DNA from: Pseudoflavonifractor sp. Marseille-P3106
GTDB taxonomy: Bacteria; Bacillota; Clostridia; Oscillospirales; Oscillospiraceae
NCBI GenBank assembly: GCA_900169975.1
Contig: LT827126.1
Location: 496,001 to 560,000, forward strand
Reading direction: 5' to 3'
Length of the DNA stretch: 64,000 nucleotides
Shown here one piece after another: positions 63,904 through 64,000 of this stretch. The translations under genes were made by a program, and so were the position numbers. Positions within the stretch are counted from its first letter, which is position 1, and every line of letters begins with the position of its first letter. Under the pieces are notes generated by a model, which did no database searches, was not told the origin of the DNA, and was given only the letters and a program-made list of their open reading frames with translations.

Positions 63904-64000
63904 TTAATCAGGCTGTCCGATCATCGTGCGCATCACGGTATATTTATCCTCATCGATGCCCTTTTTCATGCTGAGGGCCTCGGTGATGTCATAGTCCACA
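63904..64000 (-). CDS. C-terminal end of a probable 6-phosphofructokinase (partial)
   Basis: Only the last 31 codons lie in the window: VDYDITEALSMKKGIDEDKY then TVMRTMIGQPD. The VDYDI-EAL-M-K pattern is like the C-terminus of clostridial phosphofructokinases, and placement directly upstream of fba fits. Identification is tentative because the catalytic domain is outside the window. Confidence 0.45.
   Translation of the reverse strand, partial: VDYDITEALSMKKGIDEDKYTVMRTMIGQPD

Overview
The window is a GC-rich chromosome segment from a spore-forming, anaerobe-type Firmicute. Gene order (spoIIM-xerD, yajC-tgt-queA), spore genes (cotJ, cwlD, yunB, SpoIID/SleC-type hydrolases), T-box and lysine riboswitch control and the high GC content suggest the Oscillospiraceae (Flavonifractor/Lawsonibacter-like). 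The genus is inference. No rRNA, tRNA or CRISPR array was found.

Layout. 0-4 kb: a pair of half-size TauE/SafE membrane proteins, TcdA, a parvulin foldase, a probable 6S RNA and a DUF1292 protein. 4-10 kb: class A PBP, then ACT protein-hom-lysC. 10-13 kb and 21.5-23 kb: resident spore genes, namely a three-gene SleC-like set, the cotJ operon and cwlD. 13.2-21.5 kb: an inserted element. 23-28.9 kb: FakA-like domain protein, radA, a tyrosine recombinase, an Amidase_6-type protein, SLH protein, rex and a nitroreductase. 29-38 kb: ligA, VanZ, yunB, a PLP enzyme, three tandem M42 peptidases and murD. 38-46.6 kb: RNase P RNA, a heterodimeric ABC exporter, yebC, nif3, trmK, DUF1858, xerD and spoIIM. 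47-51.8 kb: TIGR04086, yajC, tgt, queA and a secreted SpoIID protein. 51.8-55 kb: lysine-riboswitch-controlled asd-dapA-dapB. 55-61.6 kb: AI-2E exporter, T-box-controlled tyrS, an Spx/ArsC-like protein, glnS, a threonine-aldolase-type enzyme and a PsiE-type protein. 61.6-64 kb: an IS3-family insertion sequence, class II aldolase and the 3' end of a probable phosphofructokinase.

The main discovery is that the spore-coat gene cotJC is split in two. Its 5' part (21537-21730) and 3' part (12817-13219) lie 8.3 kb apart on the same strand. Between them is an element that begins with a large serine recombinase next to one junction. The two junctions share a GA core. Joining the element's own ends gives a symmetric attP-like site (ATATT, 3 nt, ATGGT, 6 nt, GA, 6 nt, ACCAT, 3 nt, AATAT). 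Removing exactly 8317 bp restores an in-frame 198-codon cotJC, and the break falls inside its EE-L-G-H metal-ligand motif. This is the architecture of skin-type elements that are excised in the mother cell during sporulation.

The cargo is itself a spore system: an AT-rich, translationally coupled operon of two subtilisin-like proteases with intact triads and a SleC-like cortex-lytic enzyme. It matches the Csp-SleC germination pathway of clostridia. An element that interrupts a coat gene and carries germination genes appears to be tied to the spore life cycle at both ends. Excision and its timing remain inference from sequence.
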